A stretch of 64,000 nucleotides of DNA from Avena insularis (Eukaryota; Streptophyta; Magnoliopsida; Poales; Poaceae): positions 444,840,028 to 444,904,027 of the forward strand of contig CM042688.1 in assembly GCA_023614405.1 (NCBI GenBank). The letters are read 5' to 3'. The position numbers were made by a program, and so were the translations under genes. The notes beneath the pieces were generated by a model that saw only the letters and a program-made list of their open reading frames with translations, did not search any database and was not told the DNA's origin. This document shows, one piece after another, positions 1 to 14,889 of this stretch. Within the stretch, counting starts at the first letter, position 1. Each line of letters starts with the position of its first letter.

Positions 1-590
1 CATGAAAAGAACAGACAGGCAATGACACTTGTGGATCCTTATGTGGCTTGTTTAGAAGAACACACATGCAATGACACTGGGTGTGGTTCATGAAAAGAAT
101 AGACATGCAATGACACTGGTGGATCCTTATGTGGTTTGTTTATAGGAACAGACATGCAATGACACCGGTGGATCCACGTGTGGTTCATGAGAAGAACACA
201 CATCCAATGACACTGGTACATCCTTATGTGGTTCATGAAAAGAACAGACATGCAGTGACACCGGGTGTGGTTCATGAAAAGAACAGACATGCAATGACAC
301 TGGGTGTGGTTCATGAAAAGAACAGACATGCAGTGACTCTAGTTGTGGTTCATGAACAGAACACACATGCAATGACACTGGGTGTGGTTCATGAAAAGAA
401 CAGACATGCAATGACACTGGTGGATCCTTATGTGTGGTTCATGAAAAGAACAAACATGCAATGACACTGGTGGATCCTTACGTGGTTTGTTTATAAGAAC
501 ACACATGCAATGACACTGGGTGTGGTTTATGAAAAGAACAGACATGCAATGACACTTGTGGATCCTTATGTGGTTTGTTTAGAGAATGTA
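1..590 (+). repeat. Array segment duplicated at about 3,986-4,495
   Basis: The first 590 bases recur starting at 3,986, with the same rare GTGGCTTG variant and the same order of variant modules. The second copy is shorter by 78 bp, which is exactly two 39-bp modules missing around position 250-330 of the first copy. This shows that copies differ by whole-module gain or loss as well as by point changes. Confidence 0.75.
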
Positions 591-3500
591 CATGCAATGA
601 CCATGGTGGATCCTTATGTGGTTTGTTTAGAAGAACACACATGCAATGACAGTGGTGGATCCTTATGTGGTTTGTTTACAGGAACATACATGCAATGACA
701 CAGGTGGATCCACGTGTGGTTCATGAGAAGAACACACATCCAATGACACTGGTAGATCCTTATGTGGTTCATGAAAATAACTGACATGCAGTGACACTTG
801 GTGTGGTTCATGAAAAGAACAGACATGCAATGACACTTGGTGTGGTTCATGAAAAGAACAGACATGCAATGACACTGGTGGATCCTTATGTGGTTTGTTT
901 AGAAGAACACACATGCAATGACGCTAGGTGTGGTTCATGAAAAGAACAGACATGCAATGACACACATCCAATGTCATTGGTAGATCCTTATGTGGTTCAT
1001 GAAAAGAACAGACATGTAGTGACACCGGGGGTGGTTCATGAAAAAAACAGACATGCAATGACACTGGGTGTGGTTCATGAAAAGAACAGACATGCAATGA
1101 CTCTAACTGTGGTTCATGAACAGAACACACATGCAATGACACTGGGTATGGTTCATGAAAAGAACAGACATGCAAAGACACTGGTGGATCCTTATGTGGT
1201 TCATGAAAAGAACAGACATGCAATGACACTGGTAAATCCTTATGTGGTTTGTTTAGAAGAACACACATGCAATGACACTGGGTGTGGTTCATGAAAAGAA
1301 CAGACATGCAATGACACTGGTGGATCCTTATGTGTGGTTCATGAAAAGAACAGACATGCAATGACACTGGGTGTGGTTCATGAAAAGAACAGACATGCAA
1401 TGACACTGGGGGTGGTTCATGAAAAGAACAGACATGCAATGACTCTAGCTGTGGTTCATGAACAGAACACACATGCAATGACACTGGGTGTGGTTCATGA
1501 AAAGAACAGACGTGCAATGACACTGGTGGATCCTTATGTGTGGTTCATGAAAAGAACAGACATGCAATGACACTGGTGGATCCTTATGCGGTTTGTTTAG
1601 AAGAACACACATGCAATGACACTGGGTGTGGTTCATAAAAAGAACAGACATGCAATGACACTGGTGGATCCTTATGTGGTTTATTTAGAGGAACAGACAT
1701 GCAATAAAACCGGTGGATCCAAGTGTGGTTCATGAGAAGAACACACATCCAATGACCCTGGTTGATCCTTATGTGGTTTGTTTAGAGGAACAGACATGCA
1801 ATGACACCGATGGATCCTTATCTGGTATGTCTAGAGGAACACACATGCAATGACACCAGGTGTGGTTCATGAAAAGAACAGACATGCAATGACTTATGTG
1901 GTTTGTTTAGAAGAACACACATGCAATGACACTAGGTGTGGTTCATGAAAAGAACAGACATGCAATGACACGAGTGGATCCTTATGTGGGTTTATTTAGA
2001 GGAATAGACATGCAATGACACCGGTGGATCCACGTGTGGTTCATGAGAAGAACACACATACAATGACACTGGTAGATCTTTATGTGGTTCATGATAAGAA
2101 CAGACATGCAGTGACACTGGGTGTGGTTCATGAAAAGAACAGACATGCATTGACATTGGGTGTGGTTCATGAAAAGAACAGACATGCAATGACACAGGTG
2201 GATACTTATGTGGTTTGTTTAGAAGAACACACATGCAATGACACTGGGTGTGGTTCATGAAAAGAACAGACATGCAATGACACTGGTGGATCCTTATGTG
2301 GTTTGTTTAGAGGAACAGACATGCAATGACACCGGTGGATCCACGTGTGGTTAATGAGAAGAAGACACATCCAATGACACTGGTAGATCCTTATGTGGTT
2401 CATGAAAAGAACAGACATGCAGTGACACCGGGTGTGGTTCATGAAAAGAACAGACATGCAATGACACCGGTGTGGTTCATGAAAAGAATGTACATGCAAT
2501 GACTCTAGTTGTGGTTCATGAATGAACACACATGCAATGACACGGGTGTGGTTCATGAAAAGAACAGACATGCAATGACACTGGTGGATCCTTATGTGGT
2601 TCATGAAAAGAAACAGTACATGCAATGACACCGGTGGATCCTTATGTGGTTTGTTTAGAAGTACACATGCAATCACACTGGGTGTGGTTCATGAAAAGAA
2701 TAGACATGCAATGACACTGGTGGATCCTTATGTGGTTTGTTTAGAGGTACAAACATGCAATGACACCGATGGATCCATGTGTGGTTCATGAGAAGAACAC
2801 ACATCCAGTGACACTTGTGGATCCTTATGTGGTTTGTTTAGAGGAATAGACATGCAATGACACTGGTGGATCCTTATGTGGTATGTCTTGAGGAACACAC
2901 ATGCAATGACACCGGGTGTGGTTCATGAAAAGAACAGACATGCAATGACTTATGTGGTTTATTTAGAAGAACACACATGCAATGACACTGGGTGTGGTTC
3001 ATGAAAAGAACAGACAGGCAATGAGACTGGTGGATCCTTATGTGGTTTGTTTAGAAGAACACACATGTAATGACACTGGGTGTCGATTCATGAAAAGAAC
3101 ACACACGCAATGACACTGGTGGATCCTTATGTGGTTTGTTTAGAGGAACAGACATGCAATGACAGTGGTGGATCCTTATGTGGTTTGTTTAGAAGAACAC
3201 ACATGCAATGACGCTAGGTGTGGTTCATGAAAAGAATAGACATGCAATGACACTGGTGGATCCTTATGTGGTTTGTTTAGAGGAATAACCATGCAATGAC
3301 ACCGGTGGATCCACGTGTGGTTCATGAGAAGAACAAACATCCCATGTCATTGGTAGATCCTTATGTGGTTCATGAAAAGAACAGACATGCAATGACTCGA
3401 GCTGTGGTTCATGAACAGAACACACATGCAATGACACTAGGTGTGGTTCATGAAAAGAACAGACATGCAATAACACCGGTGGATCCACGTGTGGTTCATG

Positions 3501-3985
3501 AGAAGAACACACATCCAATGACACTGGTAGATCCTTTTGTGGTTCATGATAAGAATAGACATGAAGTGACACTGGGTGTGGTTCATGAAAAGAACAGACA
3601 TGTAATGACACTGGGTGTGGTTCTTGAAAAGAACACACATGCAAAGACACTAGTGGATCCTTATGTGGTTCATGAAAAGAATAGACATGCAATGACACTG
3701 GTGGATCCTTCTGTGGTTTGTTTAGAAGAACACACATGCACTGACACTGGTTGTCGTTCATGAAAAGAACAAACATGCAATGACACTGGGGGATCCTTAT
3801 GTGGTTTGTTTAGAGGAACAGACATGCAATGACACCGGTGGATCCACGTGTGGTTCATGAGAAGAACACACATCCAATGACACTGGTAGATCCTTATGTG
3901 GTTCATGAAAAGTATCTTGACATGCAAAGTGACACTGGGTGTGGTTCATGAAAAGAATGTACATGCACCGACACTGGGTGTGGTT

Positions 3986-4495
3986 CATGAAAAGAAGAAC
4001 AGGCAATGACACTTGTGGATCCTTATGTGGCTTGTTTAGAAGAACACACATGCAATGACACTGGGTGTGGTTCATGAAAAGAACAGACATGCAATGACAC
4101 TGGTGGATCCTTATGTGGTTTGTTTAGAGGAACAGACATGCAATGACACCGGTGGATCCACGTGTGGTTCATGAGAAGAACACACATCCAATGACACTGG
4201 TACATCCTTATGTGGTTCATGAAAAGAACAGACATGTAGTGACACCGGGTGTGGTTCATGAACAGAACACACATGCAATGACACTGGGTGTGGTTCATGA
4301 AAAGAACAGACATGCAATGACACTCGTGGATCCTTATGTGTGGTTCATGAAAAGAACAAACATGCAATGACACTGGTGGATCCTTACGTGGTTTGTTTAT
4401 AAGAACACACATGCAATGACACTGGGTGTGGTTTATGAAAAGAACAGACATGCAATGACACTTGTGGATCCTTATGTGGTTTGTTTAGAGGAACA
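3986..4495 (+). repeat. Second copy of the window-start segment, two 39-bp modules shorter
   Basis: Aligns to 1-590 with an offset that falls from about 3,985 to 3,906 when two 39-bp modules drop out. Near the end, this copy reads GAGGAACAGAC where the first copy reads GAGAATGTAC, one instance of a recurrent motif swap seen elsewhere in the window. Confidence 0.7.
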
Positions 4496-4619
4496 GACAT
4501 GCAATGACACCGATGGATCCATGTGCGGTTCATGAGAAGAACACACATCCAATGACACTGGTGGATCCTTATGTGGTTTGTTTAGAGGAACAGACATGCA
4601 ATGACACTGGTGGAACCTT

Positions 4620-7600
4620 ATGTGGTCCGTCTAGAGGAACACACATGCAATGACACCGAGTGTGGTTCATGAAAAGAACAGACATGCAATGAATTATGTG
4701 GTTTGTTTAGAAGAACACACATGCAATGACACCGGTGGATCCACGTGTGGTTCATGACAAGAACACACATCCAATGACACTGGTAGATCCTTATGTGGTT
4801 CATGAAAAGAACAGACATGTAGTGACACCGGGTGTGGTTCGTGAAAAGAACAGACATGCAACGACACTAGGTGTTGTTCATGAAAAGAACAGACATGCAA
4901 TGACTCTAGCTGTGGTTCGTGAATAGAACACACATGCAATGACACTGGGTGTGGTTCATGAAAAGAACAAACATGCAATGACACTGGTGGATCCTTATGT
5001 ATGGTTCATGAAAAGAACAGACATGCAATGACACTGGTGGATCCTTATGTGGTTTGTTTAGAAGAACAAACATGCAATGACACTGGGAGTGGTTCATGAA
5101 AAGAATAGACATGCAATGACACTGGTGGATCCTTATGTGGTTTGTTTAGAGGAATAGACATGCAATAAAACCGGTGGATCCATGTGTGGTTCATGAGAAG
5201 AACACACATCCAATGACACTGGTTGATCGTTATCTGCTTTTTTTAGAGGAAAAGACATGCAATGACACCGGGTGTGGTTCATGAAAAGAACAAACATGCA
5301 ACGAATTATGTGGTTTGTTTAGAAGAACACACATGCAATGACACTGGGTGTGGTTTATGAAAAGAACAGACATGCAATGACACTTGTGGATCCTTATGTG
5401 GTTTGTTTAGAGGAACCGACATGAAATGACACCGGTGGATCCTTATGTGGTATGTCTAGAGGAACACACATGCAATGACACCGAGTGTGGTTCATGAAAA
5501 GAACAGACATGCAATGAATTATGTGGTTTGTTTAGAAGAACACACATGCAATGAAACTGGGTGTGGTTCATGAAAAGAATAGACAGGCAATGACACTGGT
5601 CGATCCTGATGTTGTTTGTTTAGAAGAACACACATGCAATGACACTTGGTGTGGTTCATGAAAAGAACAGACACGCAATGACACTGGTGGATCCATATGT
5701 GGTTTGTTTAGAGGAACAAACATGCAATGACACCGGTGGATCCACGTGTGGTTCATGAGAAGAACACACATCCAATGACACTGGTAGGTCCTTATGTGGT
5801 TCATGACAAGAACAGACATGTAGTGACGCTGGGTGTGGTTCATTAAAAGAACAGACATGCAATGACACTGAGTGTGGTTCATGAAAAGAACAGACATGCA
5901 ATGACAGTAGTGGATCCTTATGTGGTTCATGAAAAGAACATACATGCAATGACACTGGTTGATCCTTATGTGCTTTATGAAAAGAACTGACATGCAATGA
6001 CACTGGTGGATCCTTATGTGGTTTGTTTAGAAGAACACACATGCAATGACACTGGTGTGGTTCATGAAAAGAACAGACATGCAATGACACTGGTGGATCC
6101 TTACGTTATTTGTTTAGAGGAACAGACATGCAATGACACAGGTGGATCCACGTGTGGTTCATGAGAAGAACACACATCCAATGACACAGGTAGATCCTTA
6201 TGTGGTTCATGAAAAGAACTAACATACAGTGACACTGGGTGTGGTTCATGAAAACAACAGACATGCACTAACAATGGGTGTGGTTCATGAAAAGAATGGA
6301 CAGTCAATGACACTGGTGGATCCTTATGTGGTTTGTTTAGAAGAACACACATGCAATGAAGCTGGGTGTGGTTCATGAAAAGAATAGACATGCAATGACA
6401 CTGGTGGATCCTTATGTGGTTTCTTTAGAGGAACTACCATGCAATGACACCGGTGGATCCACGTGTGGTTCATGACAAGAACACACATCCAATGACACTG
6501 GTAGATCCTTATGTGGTTCATGAAAAGAACAGACATGTAGTGACACCGGGTGTGGTTCGTGAAAAGAACAGACATGCAACGACACTAGGTGTTGTTCATG
6601 AAAAGAACAGACATGCAATGACTCTAGCTGTGGTTCGTGAATAGAACACACATGCAATGACACTGGGTGTGGTTCATGAAAAGAACAAACATGCAATGAC
6701 ACTGGTGGATCCTTATGTGTGGTTCATGAAAAGAACAGACATGCAATGACACTGGTGGATCCTTATGTGGTTTGTTTAGAAGAACAAACATGCAATGACA
6801 CTGGGAGTGGTTCATGAAAAGAATAGACATGCAATGACACTGGTGGATCCTTATGTGGTTTGTTTAGAGGAATAGACATGCAATAAAACCGGTGGATCCA
6901 TGTGTGGTTCATGAGAAGAACACACATCCAATGACACTGGTTGATCGTTATCTGCTTTTTTTAGAGGAAAAGACATGCAATGACACCGGGTGTGGTTCAT
7001 GAAAAGAACAAACATGCAACGAATTATGTGGTTTGTTTAGAAGAACACACATGCAATGACACTGGGTGTGGTTTATGAAAAGAACAGACATGCAATGACA
7101 CTTGTGGATCCTTATGTGGTTTGTTTAGAGGAACCGACATGCAATGATACCGGTGGATCCTTATGTGGTATGTCTAGAGGAACACACATGCAATGACACC
7201 GAGTGTGGTTCATGAAAAGAACAGACATGCAATGAATTACGTGGTTTGTTTAGAAGAACACACATGCAATGAAACTGGGTGTGGTTCATGAAAAGAACAG
7301 ACAGGCAATGACACTAGTCAATCCTGATGTTGTTTGTTTAGAAGAACACACATGCAATGACACTTGGTGTGGTTCATGAAAAGAACAGACACGCAATGAC
7401 ACTGGTGGATCCTTATGTGGTTTGTTTAGAGGAACAAACATGCAATGACACCGGTGGATCCACGTGTGGTTCATGAGAAGAACACACATCCAATGACACT
7501 GGTAGGTCCTTATGTGGTTCATGAAAAGAACAGACATGTAGTGACACTGGGTGTGGTTCCTGAAAAGAACAAACATGCAATGACACTGAGTGTGGTTCAT

Positions 7601-9480
7601 GAAAAGAACAGACATGCAATGACACTGGTGGATCCTTATGTGGTTCATGAAAAGAACAGACATGCAATGACACTGGTGGATCCTTATGTGCTTTATGAAA
7701 AGAACCGACATGCAATGACACTGGTGGATCCTTATGTGGTTTGTTTAGAAGAACACACATGCAATGACACTGGGTGTGGTTCATGAAAAGAATAGACATG
7801 CAATGACACTTGTGGATCCTTACGTTATTTGTTTAGAGGAACAGACATGCAATGACACAGGTGGATCCACGTGTGGTTCATGAGAAGAACACACATCCAA
7901 TGACACAGGTAGATCCTTATGTGGTTCATGAAAAGAACTAACATGCAGTGACACTGGGTGTGGTTCGTCAAAACAACAGACATGCACTAACACTGGGTGT
8001 GGTTCATGAAAAGAATAGACAGTCAGTGACACTGGTGGATCCCTATGTGGTTTGTTTAGAAGAACACACATGCAATGACGCTGGGTGTGGTTCATGAAAA
8101 GAATAGACATGCAATGACACTGGTGGATCCTTATGTGGTTTCTTTAGAGGAACAGCCATGCAATGACACCGGTGGATCCACGTGTGCTTCATGACAAGAA
8201 CACACATCCAATGACACTGGTATATCCTTATGTGGTTCATGAAAAGAACAGACATGTAGTGACACCGGGTGTGGTTCATGAAAAGAACAGACATGCAATG
8301 ACACTAGGTGTTGTTCATGAAAAGAACATACATGCAATGACTCTAGCTGTGGTTCATGCATAGAACACACATGCAATGACACTGGGTGTGGTTCATGAAA
8401 ATAACAAACATGCAATGACACTGGTAGATCCTTATGTGTGGTTCATGAAAAGAACAGACATGCAATGACATTGGTGGATCCTTATGTGGTTTGTTTAGAA
8501 GAACACACATGCAATGACACTAGGAGTGGTTCATGAAAAGAATAAACATGCAATGACACTGGTGGATCCTTATGTGGTTTGTTTAGAGGAATAGACATGC
8601 AATAGAACCAGTGGATCCATGTGTGGTTCATGAGAAGAACACACATCCAATGACACTGGTTGATCGTTATGTGCTTTTTTTAGAGGAAAAGACATGCAAT
8701 GACACCGGTGGATCCTTATGTGGTCTGTCTAGAGGAACACACATGCAATGACACCGGGTGTGGTTCATAAAAAGAACAAACATGCAATGAATTATGTGGT
8801 TTGTTTAGAAGAAAACACATGCAATGACACTGGGTGTCGTTTATGAAAAGAACAGACATGCAATGACACTTGTGGATCCTTATGTGGTTTGTTTAGAGGA
8901 ACAGACATGCAATGACACCGGTGGATCCTTATGTTGTCTGTCTAGAGGAACACACATGCAATGACACCGAGTGTGGTTCATGAAAAGAACAGACATGCAA
9001 TGAATTATGTGGTTTGTTTAGAAGAACACACATGCAATGACACTGGGTGTGGTTCATGAAAAGAACAGACTGGCAATGACACTGGTCGATCCTGATGTTG
9101 TTTGTTTAGAAGAACACACATGCAATGACACTTGGTGTGGTTCATGAAAAGAACAGACACGCAATGACACTGGTGGATCCTTATGTGGTTTGTTTAGAGG
9201 AACAAACATGTAATGACACCGGTGGATCCACGTGTGGTTCATGAGAAGAACACACATCCAATGACACTGGTAGGTCCTTATGTGGTTCATGAAAAGAACA
9301 GACATGCAGTGACACTGGGTGTGGTTCATGAAAAGCACAGACATGCAATGACACTGCGTGTGGTTCATGAAAACAACAGACATGCAATGACACTAGTGGA
9401 TCCTTATGTGGTTCATAAAAAGAACAGACATGCAATGCCACTGGTGGATCCTTATGTGGTTTGTTTAGAAGAACACACAT
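4620..9480 (+). repeat. Higher-order repeat block with 1.72-kb period (two full copies and a shortened copy)
   Basis: The same ordered run of variant modules returns at an offset of 1,718-1,719 bp: sequence at 4,694 recurs at 6,412 and 8,131, and sequence at 5,568 recurs at 7,286. The next recurrence (8,043 to 9,452) has a period of only 1,409 bp because about 310 bp, corresponding to the 7,820-8,110 block, is absent. A rare landmark module containing TTGATCGTTATCTGC followed by a T run lies at 5,223, 6,941 and 8,660, which confirms the phase. Confidence 0.85.
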
Positions 9481-10700
9481 GCAATGACGCTGGGTGTGGT
9501 TCATGAAAAGAATAGACATGCAATGACACTGGTGGATCCTTATGTGGTTTCTTTAGAGGAACAGCCATGCAGTGACACCGGTGGATCAACGTGTGGTTCA
9601 TGACAAGAACACACATCCAATGACACTGGTAGATCCTTATGTGGTTCATGAAAAGAACAGACATGCAGTGACACCGGGTGTGGTTCATGAAAAGAACAGA
9701 CATGCAATGACACTGGGTGTTGTTCATGAAAAGAACAGACATGCAATGACTCTAGTTGTGGTTCATGAATAGAACACACATGCAATGACACTGGGTGTGG
9801 TTCATGAAAAGAACAGACATGCAATGACACTGGTGGATCCTTATGTGGTTTGTTTAGAAGAACACACATGCAATGACACTGGGAGTGGTTCATGAAAAGA
9901 ACAGACATGCAATGACACTGGTGGATCCTTATGTGGTTTGTTTAGAGGAATAGACATGCAATAAAACCGGTGGATCCATGTGTGGTTCATGAGAAAAACA
10001 CACATCCAATGACACTGCTTGATCGTTATGTGCTTTTTTTAGAGGAAAAGACATGCAATGACACCGGTGGATCCTTATGTGGTCTGTCTAGAGGACCACA
10101 CATGCAATGACACCGGGTGTGGTTCATGAAAAGAACAAACACGCAATGAATTATGTGGTTTGATTATAAGAACACACATGCAATGACACTGGGTGTGGTT
10201 CATAAAGAACAGACAGTCAATGGCACTGGTCGATCCTTATGTGGTTTGTTTAGCAGAACACACATACAATGACAACGGGTGTGGTTCATGAAAAGTACAG
10301 ACACGCAATGACACTGGTGGATCCTTATGTTGTTTGTTTAGAGGAACAGACATGCAATGACACTGGTGGATCCACGTGTGGTTCATGAGAAGAACACACA
10401 TCCAATGACACTAGTAGGTCCTTATGTGGTTCATGAAAAGAATGTACATGCAAGACACCGGTGTGGTTCATGAAAGGAACAGACATGCAATGACACTGAG
10501 TGTGGTTTATGAAAAGAACAGACATGCAATGACACTGGTGGATCCTTATGTGGTTCATGAAAAGAACAGACATGCAATGACACTGGTGGATCCTTATGTG
10601 GTTTATAAAAAGAACAGACATGCAATGACACTGGTGGATCCTTATGTGGTTTGTTTAGAAGAACACACATGCAATGACACTGGGTGTGGTTCATGAAAAG

Positions 10701-12060
10701 AACCGACATGCAATGACACTGGTGGATCCTTATGTGGTTTGTTTAGAGGAACAACCATGCAATGACACAGGTGGATCCACGTGTGGTTCATGAGAAGAAC
10801 ACACATCCAATGACATAGGTAGATCCTTATGTGGTTCATGAAAAGAACTGACATGCAGTGACACTGGGTGTGGTTCATGAAAATAACAGACATGCACTAA
10901 CACTAGGTGTGGTTCATGAAAATAACAGACAGACAATGACACTGGTGGATCCTTATGTCGTTTGATTAGAAGAACACACATGCAATGACGCTGGGTGTGG
11001 TTCATGAAAAGAGTAGACATGCAATGACACTGGTGGATCCTTATGTGGTTTGTTTAGAGCAACAACCATGCAATGACACCGGTGGATCCACGTGTGGTTC
11101 ATGAGAAGAACACACATCCAATGCCACTGGTAGATCCTTATGTGGTTCGTGAAAAGATCAGACATGTAGTGACACTGGGTGTGGTTCATGAAAAGAACAG
11201 ACATGCAATGACACTAGGTGTGGTTCATGAAAAGATCAGACATGCAATGACTCTAGCTATGGTTCATGAACAGAACACACATGCAATGACACTAGGTGTG
11301 GTTCATGAAAAGAAGAAACATGCAATGACACTGGTGGATCCTTATGTGTGGTTCATGAAAAGAACAAACATTCAATGACACTGGTGGATCCTTATGTGGT
11401 TTGTTTAGAAGAACACACATGCAATGACACTGGGAGTGGTTCATGAAAAGAATAAACATGCAATAACACTGGTGGATCCTTATGTGGTTTGTTTAGAGGA
11501 ATAGACATGCAATAAAACTGGTGGATCCATGTGTGGTTCATGAGAAGAACACACATCCAATGACACTGGTTGATCGTTATGTGCTTTTTTTAGACGAGAA
11601 GAAATGCAATGACACCGGTGGATCCTTATGTGGTCTGTCTAGAGGAACACACATGCAATGACACCGGGTGTGGTTCATGAAAAGAACAAACATGCAATGA
11701 ATTATGTGGTTTGTTTAGAAGAACACACATGCAATGACACTTGGTGTGGTTTATGAAAAGAACAGACATGCATTGACACTTGTGGATCCTTATGTGGTTT
11801 GTTTAGAGGAACAGACATGCAATGACACCGGTGGGTCCTTATGTTGTCTGTCTAGAGGAACACACATGCAATGACACCGAGTGTGGTTCATGAAAAGAAC
11901 AGACATGCAATGAATTATGTGGTTTGTTTAGAAGAACACACATGCAGTGATACTGGGTGTGGTTCATGAAAAGAACAGACTGGCAATGACACTGGTCGAT
12001 CCTGATGTTGTTTGTTTAGAAGAACACACATGCAATGACACTGGGTGTGGTTCATGAAAA
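10701..12060 (+). repeat. 1,360-bp tandem duplication, copy 1
   Basis: This segment is followed immediately by a near-identical copy at 12,061-13,420. Shared rare variants include the TTTAGAGCAACAACC module (11,051 and 12,411) and the GAAAAGATCAGACATG modules. The landmark TTGATCG module lies at 11,570 here and at 12,930 in copy 2, exactly 1,360 bp apart. Confidence 0.85.
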
Positions 12061-13420
12061 GAACAGACATGCAATGACACTGGTGGATCCTTATGTGGTT
12101 TGTTTAGAGGAACAGCCATGCAATGACACAGGTGGATCCACGTGTGGTTCATGAGAAGAACACACATCCAATGACATAGGTAGATCCTTATGTGGTTCAT
12201 GAAAAGAACTGAATGCAGTGACACTGGGTGTGGTTCATGAAAATAACAGACATGCACTAACACTAGGTGTGGTTCATGAAAATAACAGACAGACAATGAC
12301 ACTGGTGGATCCTTATGTCGTTTGATTAGAAGAACACACATGCAATGACGCTGGGTGTGGTTCATGAAAAGAGTCGACATGCAATGACACTGGTGGATCC
12401 TTATGTGGTTTGTTTAGAGCAACAACCATGCAATGACACCGGTGGATCCACGTGTGGTTCATGAGAAGAACACACATCCAATGCCACTGGTAGATCCTTA
12501 TGTGGTTCGTGAAAAGATCAGACATGTAGTGACACTGGGTGTGGTTCATGAAAAGAACAGACATGCAATGACACTAGGTGTCGTTCATGAAAAGATCAGA
12601 CATGCAATGACTCTAGCTATGGTTCATGAACAGAACACACATGCAATGACACTAGGTGTGGTTCATGAAAAGAAGAAACATGCAATGACACTGGTGGATC
12701 CTTATGTGTGGTTCATGAAAGAAATGTACATTCAATGACACTGGTGGATCCTTATGTGGTTTGTTTAGAAGAACACACATGCAATGACACTGGGAGTGGT
12801 TCATGAAAAGAATAAACATGCAATAACACTGGTGGATCCTTATGTGGTTTGTTTAGAGGAATAGACATGCAATAAAACTGGTGGATCCATGTGTGGTTCA
12901 TGAGAAGAACACACATCCAATGACACTGGTTGATCGTTATGTGCTTTTTTTAGACGAAAAGAAATGCAATGACACCGGTGGATCCTTATGTGGTCTGTCG
13001 AGAGGAACACACATGCAATGACACCGGGTGTGGTTCATGAAAAGAACAAACATGCAATGAATTATGTGGTTTGTTTAGAAGAACACACATGCAATGACAC
13101 TTGGTGTGGTTTATGAAAAGAACAGACATGCATTGACACTTGTGGATCCTTATGTGGTTTGTTTAGAGGAACAGACATGCAATGACACCGGTGGGTCCTT
13201 ATGTTGTCTGTCTAGAGGAACACACATGCAATGACACCGAGTGTGGTTCATGAAAAGAACAGACATGCAATGAATTATGTGGTTTGTTTAGAAGAACACA
13301 CATGCAGTGATACTGGGTGTGGTTCATGAAAAGAACAGACTGGCAATGACACTGGTCGATCCTGATGTTGTTTGTTTAGAAGAACACACATGCAATGACA
13401 CTTGGTGTGGTTCATGAAAA
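12061..13420 (+). repeat. 1,360-bp tandem duplication, copy 2
   Basis: Direct tandem copy of 10,701-12,060, differing by scattered substitutions and very small indels. For example, copy 2 reads GAACTGAATGCAG at about 12,207 where copy 1 reads GAACTGACATGCAG, and near 12,717 it reads GAAAGAAATGTACATTC where copy 1 reads GAAAAGAACAAACATTC. The last difference resembles the motif swap seen in the noisy patches. Confidence 0.85.
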
Positions 13421-14889
13421 GAACAGACACGCAATGACACTGGTGAATCCTTATGTGGTTTGTTTAGAGGAACAAACATGCAATGACACCGGTGGATCGA
13501 CGTGTGGTTCATGAGAAGAACACACATCCAATGACACTGGTAGGTCCTTTTGTGGTTCATGAAAAGAACAGACATGCAGTGACACTGGGTGTGGTTCATG
13601 AAAAGAACAGACATGCAGTGACACTGGGTGTGGTTCATGAAAAGAACAGACATGCAATGACACTTCCTGTGGTTCATGAAAACAACAGACATGCAATGAC
13701 ACTGGTGGATCCTTATGTGGTTCATGAAAAGAACAGACATGCAATGACACTGGTGGATCCTTATGTGCTTTATGAAAAGAACCGACATGCAATGACACTA
13801 GTGGATCCTTATGTGGTTTGTTTAGAAGAACACACATGCAATGACACTGGTGTGGTTCATGAAAAGAACAGACATGCAATGACACTGGTGGATCCTTACG
13901 TTGTTTGTTTAGAGGAACATACATGCAATGACACAGGTGGATCCACGTGTGGTTCATGAGAAGAACACACATCGAATGACACAGGTAGATCCTTATGTGG
14001 TTCATGAAAAGAACTAACATGCAGTGACACTGGGTGTGGTTCATGAAAAGAACAGACATGCACTAACATGGGTGTGGTTCATGAAAAGAATAGACAGTCA
14101 ATGACACTGGTGGATCCTTATGTGGTTTGTTTAGAAGAACACACATGCAATGACGCTGGGTGTGGTTCATGAAAAGAATAGACATGCAATGACACTGGTG
14201 GATCCTTATGTGGTTTCTTTAGAGGAACAGCCATGCAATGACACCGGTGGATCCACGTTTGGTTCATGACAAGAACACACATCCAATGACACTGGTAGAT
14301 CCTTATGTGGTTCATGAAAAGAACAGACATCCAGTGACACCGGGTGTGGTTCATGAAAAGAACAGACATGCAATGACACTAGGTGTTGTTCATGAAAAGA
14401 ACAGACATGCAATGACACTAGCTGTGGTTCATGAATAGAACACACATGCAATGACACTGGGTGTGGTTCATGAAAAGAACAAACATGCAATGACACTGGT
14501 GGATCCTGATGTGTGGTTCATGAAAAGAACAGACATGCAATGACACTGGTGGATCCTTATGTGGTTTGTTTAGAGGAATAGACATGCAATAAAACTGGTG
14601 GATCCATGTGTGGTTCATGAGAAAAACACACATCCAATGACACTGGTTGATCGTTATGTGCTTTTTTTAGAGGAAAAGACATGCAATGACACCGGTGGAT
14701 CCTTATGTGGTCTGTCTAGAGGAACACACATGCAATGACACTGGGTGTGGTTCATGAAAAGAACAAACACGCAATAAATTATGTGGTTTGTTTACAAGAA
14801 CACACATGCAATGACACTTGGTGTGGTTCATGAAAAGAACAGACAGGCAATGGCACTAGTCGATCCTTATGTGGTTTGTTTAGAAGAAC

